A stretch of DNA of 7,798 bases from an uncultured Rhizobiaceae group bacterium (GTDB lineage: Bacteria > Pseudomonadota > Alphaproteobacteria > Rhizobiales > Rhizobiaceae), in the NCBI GenBank assembly GCA_937951455.1, contig CALFBU010000067.1, forward strand, positions 1 to 7,798, given 5' to 3'. The number at the start of each line of letters is the position of its first letter. Positions within the stretch are counted from its first letter, which is position 1. The translations under genes were made by a program, and so were the position numbers. This document shows positions 1 through 6,206 of the stretch, one piece after another. The notes beneath the pieces were generated by a model. That model saw only the letters and a list, made by a program, of their open reading frames with translations, did no database searches and was not told the origin of the DNA.

Positions 1-510
1 GAAGAACGTGCCAAGGTCGAGGAGGAAGCAAGGCGAATTACCCGGCAATTTGAAAACCCTCTCGATTGGATCGAGAAAATGCCATATACCCGGGCAGCCT
101 TTGAAGAGGCGATGCGACTTTACCCGCCTGCGCCCGTGATAAGCCGTGAGGCTCTTGAAGATATCGAGTGGGAAGACACAATCATCAAGAAGGGCGCTCA
201 ATGTCTTGTTCTGCCCTGGACATTGCACCGACATGAAAAATACTGGGATCAACCCAATGCATTCATGCCTTCACGGTTTCTGCCTGAAAATCGCGACAAG
301 ATCGACAAGTACCAATATTTGCCATTTGGTGCAGGCCCACGGGTTTGCATTGGACAGAGTTTTGCCATTCAGGAAGCGGTTATCATTCTGGGTGTTCTGC
401 TTTCGCGCTATCGCTTTGACATGGCAAAGGGGGCGGATGAACCATGGCCAGTACAAAAACTCACAACTCAGCCTAATGGCGGGTTGCACATGCATGTGAC
501 TCGTTTATAA
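1..510 (+). CDS. Cytochrome P450, C-terminal part (5' end outside window)
   Basis: This is the last 169 residues of a cytochrome P450, a heme-thiolate monooxygenase. The frame is open from base 1, so the start and the oxygen-binding I helix lie to the left. The K-helix ExxR motif is seen as EAMR (visible residues 36-39). The meander follows, with a PxRF-like segment in 'MPSRFLPE'. The heme-binding loop FGAGPRVCIG fits FxxGxRxCxG, and its cysteine, the axial heme ligand, is codon 346-348. The helix after the cysteine and a short beta C-terminus are intact, so this end is not degraded. Substrate cannot be inferred. The motifs resemble class II-like fatty-acid or alkane hydroxylases, but that is only an impression. 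It ends 52 bases before ppa on the same strand. I see no strong terminator between them, so read-through is possible although no functional link is evident. Confidence 0.95.
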   Translation, partial: EERAKVEEEARRITRQFENPLDWIEKMPYTRAAFEEAMRLYPPAPVISREALEDIEWEDTIIKKGAQCLVLPWTLHRHEKYWDQPNAFMPSRFLPENRDKIDKYQYLPFGAGPRVCIGQSFAIQEAVIILGVLLSRYRFDMAKGADEPWPVQKLTTQPNGGLHMHVTRL

Positions 511-562
511 AGCTGGCAAAATTAACCCGCTTTATTTGAAAGCCCTATGAAAGTCTGAAACC

Positions 563-1096
563 ATGCGTCTTGAAGCAATCGAAGTTGGAAAAAATCCGCC
601 GGAAGATATCAACGTAGTCATCGAAGTGCCTTATGGTGGTCACCCGATCAAATACGAGATGGACAAGGATTCCGAAGCAATCTTTGTTGACCGCATTCTG
701 TCCACTTCCATGCGTTATCCTGGCAACTACGGTTTTGTACCGCATACATTGTCAGATGATGGAGATCCGATTGATGTGCTCGTGGCTGACACAACACCAT
801 TGATGCCGGGTTCTGTTATCAACTGCCGCCCAATCGGTGTCTTGTACATGACGGATGAAGCAGGTGGAGATGAAAAACTGATTGCGGTTCCATCGCCAAA
901 GATCAATCCAATGTTCAAGGATGTTCACGAGATGTCTGATCTTCCGGCTTTGGTAGGAGAGCAGATCGCGCATTTCTTTGAGCGTTACAAGGATCTTGAA
1001 AAGAACAAATGGGCCAAGACAGACGGTTACGGTGATGCTGCAAAAGCAAAGGAAGCGATTGAAACTGCAATCAAGGCACATAATGCCAAGGGCTGA
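563..1096 (+). CDS. ppa: Inorganic pyrophosphatase, family I
   Basis: A complete 177-residue soluble inorganic pyrophosphatase, close to the usual 176 or so of bacterial family I enzymes. It hydrolyses PPi to two phosphates in the cytoplasm and so pulls nucleotide, tRNA-charging and lipid synthesis forward. The metal-binding signature DGDPIDV is at residues 66-72. All active-site residues known from the E. coli enzyme can be matched: E21, K30, E32, R44, Y56, D66, D68, D71, D98, D103, K105, Y142 and K143. The ATG at 563 is chosen because the family N-terminus (basic residue, then [15 protein letters not shown]) begins there. The ribosome site is weak: GAAAG about nine bases upstream. The gene converges with gshB. 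Its TGA is at 1094-1096 and the gshB stop begins at the next base. Identification is essentially certain. Confidence 0.98.
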   Translation: MRLEAIEVGKNPPEDINVVIEVPYGGHPIKYEMDKDSEAIFVDRILSTSMRYPGNYGFVPHTLSDDGDPIDVLVADTTPLMPGSVINCRPIGVLYMTDEAGGDEKLIAVPSPKINPMFKDVHEMSDLPALVGEQIAHFFERYKDLEKNKWAKTDGYGDAAKAKEAIETAIKAHNAKG

Positions 1097-2038
1097 TTAG
1101 CCAATTCGCTTTTCAATAGCATCCCAGACAAGTGATGCAATGTCCGTTCCTGAAAACTTTTTGACCTCGCGAATTCCGGTTGGCGAGGTGACGTTTATCT
1201 CGGTCATATAATCTCCGATCACATCAATACCGACAAAGATGAAGCCCTGATCTTTCAACGTTGGTTTAATCGCTTCACAAATTTCCTGTTCACGCTTGGT
1301 GAGTTCAGAATGTTCTGCGCGACCGCCCACATGCATGTTTGAGCGCGCGTCTGTTTCTGCTGGCACGCGGTTAATTGCACCAACGGGTTCGCCATCGACC
1401 AGAATAATACGCTTGTCCCCGCCACGCACTTCTTTAAGATAGCGCTGCGCAATCAGTGGCTCGCGGAATTGTTGATCAAACATCTCGAGCAAAGACGTAA
1501 AATTCATATCGCCTTTCGGCAAGAAGAAAACACCTGCACCACCATTGCCATACAGTGGCTTGATGATGATATCACCCATCTCTTCACGGAACGCAGCAAT
1601 TGCTTCCGGGTCGCGCGTTATCAATGTTTCCGGCATGAGGTCAGCAAATTCTGTGACCAAAATCTTTTCAGGCGCATTGCGAACGGAAGCAGGGTCATTC
1701 ACCACCAGGGTCTTTGGATGAACGCGCTCCAGAATATGCGTGGTCGTGATATACGCCATGTCAAACGGTGGGTCCTGGCGCAGTTGAATCACATCCAGAT
1801 TAGACAGGTCGGTGACAACTTTCTCGCTCAAAGTGAAATGATCGCCCTTCACATCCCGCAACGTCATTTTTTCAATCGCTGCTTTCACCACGCCGTTTCG
1901 AAGTTGTAGCGCATTGGGCTCCCAGTGGTAGAGCGTATGCCCACGGTTCTGCGCCTCAAGACCCAAGGCAAAAGTGGAATCGCCTTCGATGTGAATGGTG
2001 GATACGTGATCCATTTGGAAGCCGACTTTTAAGCCCAT
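1097..2038 (-). CDS. gshB: Glutathione synthetase (ATP-grasp)
   Basis: A complete 313-residue glutathione synthetase, which joins gamma-glutamylcysteine and glycine with ATP in the second step of glutathione synthesis. Length and layout match the E. coli-type prokaryotic enzyme (about 316). The N-terminal substrate domain begins [10 protein letters not shown] and carries the [11 protein letters not shown] segment (residues 20-30) and RQDPPFD (87-93). The ATP-grasp domain has [12 protein letters not shown] (160-171), which includes the glycine-rich ATP lid, then GDKR (207-210) and [13 protein letters not shown] (214-226). Near the C-terminus [19 protein letters not shown] holds the Mg-ligand residues E280 and N282. 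The start is supported by a good ribosome site. It is likely last in the unit with rsmI and yraN, 60 bases downstream of yraN. Its stop abuts the stop of convergent ppa. Confidence 0.98.
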   Translation of the reverse strand: MGLKVGFQMDHVSTIHIEGDSTFALGLEAQNRGHTLYHWEPNALQLRNGVVKAAIEKMTLRDVKGDHFTLSEKVVTDLSNLDVIQLRQDPPFDMAYITTTHILERVHPKTLVVNDPASVRNAPEKILVTEFADLMPETLITRDPEAIAAFREEMGDIIIKPLYGNGGAGVFFLPKGDMNFTSLLEMFDQQFREPLIAQRYLKEVRGGDKRIILVDGEPVGAINRVPAETDARSNMHVGGRAEHSELTKREQEICEAIKPTLKDQGFIFVGIDVIGDYMTEINVTSPTGIREVKKFSGTDIASLVWDAIEKRIG

Positions 2039-2045
2039 GGGAAAA

Positions 2046-2050
2046 CTCCT
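2046..2050 (-). promoter_or_regulatory. Ribosome binding site of gshB
   Basis: On the minus strand this reads AGGAG, a perfect Shine-Dalgarno core seven bases before the gshB ATG (2036-2038). It fixes the gshB start and indicates that gshB is translated efficiently on its own, not only by coupling to yraN, which ends 60 bases upstream. Confidence 0.75.
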
Positions 2051-2098
2051 TTAATAACTAGACTTCAGATTTAAGAGGTGGCGTCGCGAGTTGCAATG

Positions 2099-2467
2099 TT
2101 AAAATGCGTTTTCGTAATGATGCGGCCATTTCCAAGGGCGCACTGCAATGATGTCATATCGAACTGAAAGCAAATGTGGGTTCTTTTGTTGAGCAAGCCA
2201 TAGGTCACCCGCACTCTCAATCCGTCGTTGACTGGTCACGGTTACAGCATCGAAGGCTTCTTCTATCGTACGCCTCGCCTTGACCTCGACCATGATGATC
2301 AAATGGCCTTTGCGCGCGATAATATCAACCTCACCCGTTTTGGTTTTGTAACGCATTTTCATGATGCGGTAGCCTTTAAAGATAAGGCTTGCCGCCGCCA
2401 ACCATTCAGAGACATGCCCCCAACGTTGGGCGCGTTTTCGCTTTTGCGTGTTCGGACTATCCTTCAT
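2099..2467 (-). CDS. yraN: YraN/UPF0102 family nuclease-fold protein
   Basis: A 122-residue protein of the YraN/UPF0102 family, which has an endonuclease-like restriction fold; its cellular role is not settled. The family pattern is complete. A basic N-terminus leads to a helix (GHVSEWLAAASLIFKGYRI, 17-35) with conserved E21. GEVDIIA (45-51) supplies D48, and VEVKAR (60-65) supplies the E-x-K pair E61/K63, together forming a PD-(D/E)xK-type site. The C-terminal RYDIIAVRPWKWPHH is also typical of alphaproteobacterial members. The basic N-terminal residues (QKRKRAQR) fit nucleic-acid binding. Its ATG at 2465-2467 lies inside the end of rsmI, giving an 11-base overlap and probable translational coupling. 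Next to rsmI and gshB this is the usual Hyphomicrobiales arrangement. Family assignment is firm; enzymatic activity is inference. Confidence 0.93.
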   Translation of the reverse strand: MKDSPNTQKRKRAQRWGHVSEWLAAASLIFKGYRIMKMRYKTKTGEVDIIARKGHLIIMVEVKARRTIEEAFDAVTVTSQRRIESAGDLWLAQQKNPHLLSVRYDIIAVRPWKWPHHYENAF

Positions 2468-3332
2468 GTTTTTCTTTTAATGAAAGTGCTTGTTGATAGA
2501 GATCGCGTTTTGAATTGCCAGTCAAAACCGCCGCCTCAGCTGCCGCCTTGCTCACAGACATATTTTGCATCAACTCCAGCAAAAGCGTCTCTGTATCTTT
2601 AATTTCTGTTTCAGCAGGCGGTGCAATCAAAATAACAATCTCGCCCTTGGTGTTTTTATTCGCAAAGATATCAGCCAATTCGCTTAGGCTGCCTTTTGAA
2701 ACCTCCTCATGCAGTTTGGTCAACTCACGTGCAACGCAAGCTTTTCGCTCAGCACCGAATACCTCAACCATGTCCAGCAAGGACTTATCAATACGGTTTG
2801 GACTTTCAAAAAAAATCAATGTCGAAGGCATTGAGCTCAAGCTTTCAAGCTTTGTTTTACGTGCACCTTGTTTGGTCGGCAGGAAGCCTGCAAACGTCCA
2901 AACTTCAGAGGGTAATCCACTGGCAACAAGTGCTGTTACAGGTGCTGTTGCTCCCGGCAAAGGCCAAACGGAAATACCTGCTTCATGCGCCAAATCAATC
3001 AGTCGAAATCCAGGGTCAGACACAAGCGGCGTGCCAGCATCTGAGACTTGTACCACTGATTTTCCGGCCCTGAGATCTTCGATGATGCGAGGCCCAGCTG
3101 CGTCTGCATTATGTTCATGATACGAAATTGTTTTGGTGTTGATGCCATAATGGCGCAGCAGCTTTCCCGTAACGCGCGTATCTTCACACGCGATTAAATC
3201 ACACCCCGCAAGCGCTTCCAAAACCCGCAATGTAATGTCACCCAAATTACCAATCGGCGTTGCTGCTATATATAGCCCTGGCTCGATATGGCGTGCTTCA
3301 AAGGTGACATTTTTAATTTGAAATTCAGAGAT
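2457..3332 (-). CDS. rsmI: 16S rRNA (cytidine1402-2'-O)-methyltransferase RsmI, non-canonical start
   Basis: RsmI uses S-adenosylmethionine to methylate the 2'-O of C1402 in the decoding centre of 16S rRNA. The tetrapyrrole-methylase-fold domain is clear: LYIAATPIGNLGDITLR at the N-terminus, CEDTRVTGKLLRHYGI, then SDAGTPLVSDPG, the catalytic-domain LPGATAPVTALVASGLP, and FFESPNR. The C-terminal helical region ends in EAAVLTGNSKRDLYQQAL. The stop is TAG at 2457-2459. The start is a problem. The frame is open back to TAA at 3345-3347 but has no ATG, GTG or TTG before the TTG at 3243-3245, which would remove the TPIGN SAM loop. I place the start at ATC 3330-3332 because AGGA lies eight bases upstream and the product (291 residues) would start (M)SEFQIKNVTFEARHIEPGLY, as in rhizobial relatives from memory. 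ATT at 3315-3317 is the alternative. The first bases overlap the upstream oxidoreductase stop. Function is near certain; the start is not. Confidence 0.9.
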   Translation of the reverse strand: MSEFQIKNVTFEARHIEPGLYIAATPIGNLGDITLRVLEALAGCDLIACEDTRVTGKLLRHYGINTKTISYHEHNADAAGPRIIEDLRAGKSVVQVSDAGTPLVSDPGFRLIDLAHEAGISVWPLPGATAPVTALVASGLPSEVWTFAGFLPTKQGARKTKLESLSSMPSTLIFFESPNRIDKSLLDMVEVFGAERKACVARELTKLHEEVSKGSLSELADIFANKNTKGEIVILIAPPAETEIKDTETLLLELMQNMSVSKAAAEAAVLTGNSKRDLYQQALSLKEKHEG

Positions 3333-4698
3333 TGAACTTGTCCTTTAATTGATGCCACCCCACGCCCGCTTTTGCATAGTAGGGGCGCAATCCTGGTAAT
3401 GGAAACCTGGGCGTAATGCCTTGAACCAGTTTTGGCAAATGGTTGGGCAGCGGGTTCGTTTTATCATTTCCTGTTGCAATCCACTTTGCCAATTCGCGTC
3501 CCGTCCATGTAGCATTGTTCACGCCATTTCCGTGATATCCGAAACCAAAGTAAATCGATAAATCCTGAGGCATTCGACCAATCGAAGGGCGAAGCTTGCT
3601 GGTAAAGCACACCAAACCACGCCAGTCGTATTCAATGTCAACATGAGACCATTCAGGCCATAATTCACCAATCGATTGTTTCAGTCGCGATGCTGTTTGC
3701 TTGGCGCCTTCGGGCGTGCCTTTAAAGTCTGCGCGTCCGCCAATCATCAACCGTTTTTCAGGCAGCATTCTATAATAATGATAGACGTTTCTTGAATTAA
3801 TGGCGGGTGTTTGACTTACCCAACGATGCGCAACTAGTTCATCTTCATTGAGCGGGCGGGTAACAATGATGTGGCTTTGAAGCGGAAGGATACGTGCTGA
3901 AATTTCTGAGTTCAAATTTTCCGGCATGAAGCCATTACAAGCAACAATCACCTTGTCCGCAACGACTTTACCCTTGGCGGTTTCAAGTATGTGTTTGTTC
4001 CCGTTTTTATACCATTTCAAAATTTTGCTGTGCGAATATAGTTTTGCACCATGCTTTTCAGCAGCCTTTGCAAGCCCCTGACAATAGCGCAGAGGATGAA
4101 GGCCAAAAGAGGGAAATTGTATCATCGCGCCGTATTGGTGGGGTGCATCGTAATGGGTCTCGGCAAATTCACCCTGTGAGATCATTTGACAATCAATGCC
4201 TAGTTTTTCCCGCATGAAAGAACATTCTTCTTGCAAATTTTCAAAATGTGATTGCTTTTCTGCAACCACCATTTCGCCTGCACCCTGTTTTTGGGCATCT
4301 ATGTTTTCTGTTTCCAGAATATTCTCAACCAGTTCAACAGCTTCCGCCTGCGCTTGATAATATCTTTTGGTTTCATCCAGCCCGAATATCTTTATCAGTT
4401 TGTGAACTGGTATTTGCGTACCGCCCATCGTGCAAAACCCGCCATTCCGCCCAGAAGCACCCCAACCGATGTGACCTGCTTCGAAAACACGAACGTCTAC
4501 GTTATAATCTTTGGCTAAATGATAGGCACTTGAAAGACCTGTATAGCCCCCGCCGATCACAGCAACGTCACAAGTGGTATCGCCACTTAATGGGTCAGCT
4601 TTTAAATCTATTGTTGTATCGGCCGTTTTCTCCCACCAGGAAGGTTGGGGCTTGTCATACTCATATAGACTTAAATCGAATATATTTTGTGAAAACAT
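3325..4698 (-). CDS. FAD-dependent oxidoreductase, DAO family (PuuB/OrdL-like)
   Basis: A 457-residue flavoprotein of the D-amino-acid-oxidase family, in the branch that includes gamma-glutamylputrescine oxidase PuuB and OrdL. Such enzymes oxidise an amine or secondary amino group with FAD and pass electrons to O2 or the respiratory chain. The N-terminal leader has the SWWEKTAD segment (20-27). The FAD Rossmann motif is GGGYTG (49-54), with the ribose-binding acid E73 at the end of the second strand (VRVFEAG). GASGRNGG (80-87) is the flavin-contacting loop of this branch. Near the C-terminus GFGYHGNGVNNATWTGRELA (385-404) closes the FAD site. No signal peptide or membrane segment is seen, so it is probably cytoplasmic. 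The ATG at 4696-4698 has only a weak ribosome site. Its TGA (3325-3327) lies just inside the presumed rsmI start. The substrate cannot be fixed; no gamma-glutamylputrescine ligase or aldehyde dehydrogenase gene is adjacent. Confidence 0.92.
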   Translation of the reverse strand: MFSQNIFDLSLYEYDKPQPSWWEKTADTTIDLKADPLSGDTTCDVAVIGGGYTGLSSAYHLAKDYNVDVRVFEAGHIGWGASGRNGGFCTMGGTQIPVHKLIKIFGLDETKRYYQAQAEAVELVENILETENIDAQKQGAGEMVVAEKQSHFENLQEECSFMREKLGIDCQMISQGEFAETHYDAPHQYGAMIQFPSFGLHPLRYCQGLAKAAEKHGAKLYSHSKILKWYKNGNKHILETAKGKVVADKVIVACNGFMPENLNSEISARILPLQSHIIVTRPLNEDELVAHRWVSQTPAINSRNVYHYYRMLPEKRLMIGGRADFKGTPEGAKQTASRLKQSIGELWPEWSHVDIEYDWRGLVCFTSKLRPSIGRMPQDLSIYFGFGYHGNGVNNATWTGRELAKWIATGNDKTNPLPNHLPKLVQGITPRFPLPGLRPYYAKAGVGWHQLKDKFNL

Positions 4699-4733
4699 TC
4701 CGTTGCGTAACGTTCTTCTGTGTTGTAATAATG

Positions 4734-4759
4734 CTTCAGGTTATGACATAAGCCTGAAG
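4734..4759. promoter_or_regulatory. Inverted repeat in divergent intergenic region, possible operator
   Basis: CTTCAGGTTAT (4734-4744) and ATAA-G-CCTGAAG (4748-4759) form an 11-bp dyad with one bulged G and a three-base centre. The core TTATGACATAA is a perfect odd-centred palindrome. It lies 35 bases upstream of the oxidoreductase ATG and 85 upstream of the lipoprotein ATG. No T-run follows on either strand, so a terminator is unlikely. An operator for one or both divergent genes is the better guess. The bound regulator is unknown. Confidence 0.45.
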
Positions 4760-4789
4760 GGGACTTATTTCATGGTGGCTCAAATGTTA

Positions 4790-4804
4790 TTATGTGCCAC
4801 AAAA
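4790..4804. promoter_or_regulatory. Second dyad element, possible operator
   Basis: TTATGTG-C-CACAAAA is a 15-base odd-centred dyad in which six of seven base pairs match. Its first five bases (TTATG) equal those of the palindrome core centred at 4746; the centres are 51 bases apart. It sits 40 bases before the lipoprotein gene, in an AT-rich stretch where a promoter for that gene would be expected. A TATAGT at 4826-4831 could be a -10 box, but I cannot find a convincing -35 box. Confidence 0.3.
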
Positions 4805-4833
4805 TAGGGTCTAAATGTAATAAAGTATAGTAC

Positions 4834-4837
4834 GAGG
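4834..4837 (+). promoter_or_regulatory. Ribosome binding site of the lipoprotein gene
   Basis: GAGG seven bases before the ATG at 4845 is a good Shine-Dalgarno core. It supports this start over internal ones and keeps the whole 33-residue lipoprotein leader. Confidence 0.6.
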
Positions 4838-4844
4838 TAGGGGT

Positions 4845-6089
4845 ATGTCTGGTTTTCTTAAAAATCTAGCTCATATTGGTCGAAGATTGAGAACTCAAAT
4901 AACCAATGTGTTTTTATTTGGTGGCGTGGTAACTTTGGCTGCCTGTAACAGCAGTTCCAATGTTCAAAATGGCTTACCAAATTCTACCACTACTCCTGTT
5001 GATCAAGTGGTACAAGCTTTAACGCCAAACCCACAGGGTGAGGTCATAGGCACAGGGAATGTCAGGGTCGCACTTTTAGTGCCAACAACCATTCCAGGCG
5101 GTGCGGCGGCTGTCGCGAAAGAATTGCGTAATGGTGCTGCGATGGCTATGCAGGATTTCGCAAATGGACGCATACAGCTGGTTGTAAAAGACACCAAAGG
5201 CCAGGCGGCTGTAGCCCAAACAAAAGCGAATGAAGCCATAAGTGAAGGCGCAACCCTGATCTTGGGTCCGTTGTTTGCAGCAAATGTAAGCGCGGCATCT
5301 GGCATCACGCTCCCAGCGAACATCACAACTTTGGCATTCTCAACCGATACAAGCGTAGCGCGTCGTGGCGTTTATCTTTTCTCATACACGCCACAAGAAG
5401 ATACAAAGCGGATCATTTCTTACGCTGGCTCGCTAGGGCGTCGTTCAATCGCTGCTTTCCTGCCCAACAATGCGGAAGGCTCTTTGCGTGAGCGTGTTCT
5501 GCGTGAAATGGCTGGAAGAAGCGGACTGCTTTTAAATGTTATTAAGTACGATCGCACACCGGCTGGCGTGGATAAAGCAGTATCTGAGGGGGCTGGTATT
5601 GTGCAAACATCAGACACTATATACTTGCCCGAAGGCGGGCCAATTCCTGCTTTGCTTTTAGCAGGATTGAAACGAAATGGCGCAAAAATTTCAGAAAAAA
5701 CGATTCTTGGATCAGGCAACTGGGAAACTGTGAAAACAAGTGATCCAGTTTTGGCAGGCGCATATTATCCAGGCCGTGATATTTCCAAGTTCAATGAATT
5801 CGCAGCACGCTATCAATCAAAGTTTGGTGCACGTCCGGGCGTAAACGCGGGTCTTGCCTATGACGCCGTGACTCTTGCAGCAGAGTTTGTACGTCTTAGA
5901 GGGGATGGCAAAACGGCATTTTCACCTAATACATTCGAAAACCCCAACGGCTTTCAGGGTGTAAACGGTGCTTTTAGAATTCGCTCGGATGGAACGACAC
6001 AACGTGGGCTTGCAATTTATCAAATAAGAGGCGGCAAGGGCACACTGGCCGAACCCGCGGTTACCAGATTTTCAAGAACTGGCGGTTGA
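4845..6089 (+). CDS. Penicillin-binding protein activator-like lipoprotein (LpoA C-domain type)
   Basis: A 414-residue lipoprotein with a type I periplasmic-binding fold, like the C-terminal domain of LpoA (COG3107-type) and related to ABC amino-acid-binding proteins. LpoA is an outer-membrane lipoprotein that activates the peptidoglycan synthase PBP1A in gammaproteobacteria; the same role here is inference. The leader has basic residues (R13, R14, R16), a hydrophobic stretch (21-31) and the lipobox LAAC with C34 as the lipidated residue. A low-complexity linker (34-70) precedes the first lobe: VRVALLVPTT (73-82), ELRNGAAMAMQDF (93-105) and ATLILGPLFAANV (136-148). The second lobe follows with RRSIAAFLPNN (199-209). 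The YDAVTLAAEFVRLRG helix is at 339-353 and the C-terminal GVNGAFRIRSDGTTQRGLAIYQI at 372-394. It lacks the N-terminal TPR domain of E. coli LpoA. In Hyphomicrobiales a gene of this type lies divergent from rsmI-yraN-gshB; here the oxidoreductase gene sits between. Confidence 0.87.
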   Translation: MSGFLKNLAHIGRRLRTQITNVFLFGGVVTLAACNSSSNVQNGLPNSTTTPVDQVVQALTPNPQGEVIGTGNVRVALLVPTTIPGGAAAVAKELRNGAAMAMQDFANGRIQLVVKDTKGQAAVAQTKANEAISEGATLILGPLFAANVSAASGITLPANITTLAFSTDTSVARRGVYLFSYTPQEDTKRIISYAGSLGRRSIAAFLPNNAEGSLRERVLREMAGRSGLLLNVIKYDRTPAGVDKAVSEGAGIVQTSDTIYLPEGGPIPALLLAGLKRNGAKISEKTILGSGNWETVKTSDPVLAGAYYPGRDISKFNEFAARYQSKFGARPGVNAGLAYDAVTLAAEFVRLRGDGKTAFSPNTFENPNGFQGVNGAFRIRSDGTTQRGLAIYQIRGGKGTLAEPAVTRFSRTGG

Positions 6090-6193
6090 TTACGTAGGTA
6101 CTTTTAGTTCTCTTTTGTATCACAACTTAGTTTACCCACTTAATACTTTGTGCTTTTATGAAATTCTGGGGCACATTTTATATCATTCATTTT

Positions 6194-6202
6194 AGGGGGT
6201 GA
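6194..6202 (+). promoter_or_regulatory. Ribosome binding site of the FecR-domain gene
   Basis: AGGGGGTGA differs from the ideal AGGAGGTGA at one base and ends four bases before the ATG at 6207, which it fixes as the start. The rest of the 117-base gap after the lipoprotein gene is AT-rich. I see no hairpin terminator in it and no convincing pair of promoter boxes. Confidence 0.7.
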
Positions 6203-6206
6203 ACTA

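Noticed and set aside
529..543. Hairpin GCTTT-ATTTG-AAAGC after the P450 gene as a terminator
   Set aside because: Only five base pairs, AT-rich, and no T-run follows it.
547..558. Three-codon open frame (ATG AAA GTC TGA) ending four bases before the ppa ATG
   Set aside because: It could be a tiny leader, but it has no ribosome site and such short frames arise often by chance.
1469..1909. Open frame of 146 codons on the + strand inside gshB
   Set aside because: It is antisense to a certain gene, has no ribosome site, and its protein has no recognisable domain; it is a codon-use shadow.
2515..3120. Open frame of 201 codons on the + strand inside rsmI
   Set aside because: It is antisense to the conserved RsmI core, has biased Ser/Ala composition and no family resemblance.
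2457..3245. rsmI beginning at TTG 3243-3245
   Set aside because: This start deletes the conserved LYIAATPIGN strand and loop needed to bind SAM, while the upstream frame clearly encodes it.
4248..4807. Several + strand open frames across the start of the oxidoreductase and the divergent region
   Set aside because: They overlap a well-supported gene on the other strand, lack ribosome sites and encode no recognisable domain.
6091..6096. TACGTA palindrome just after the lipoprotein gene
   Set aside because: A six-base palindrome is expected by chance and has no partner element nearby.
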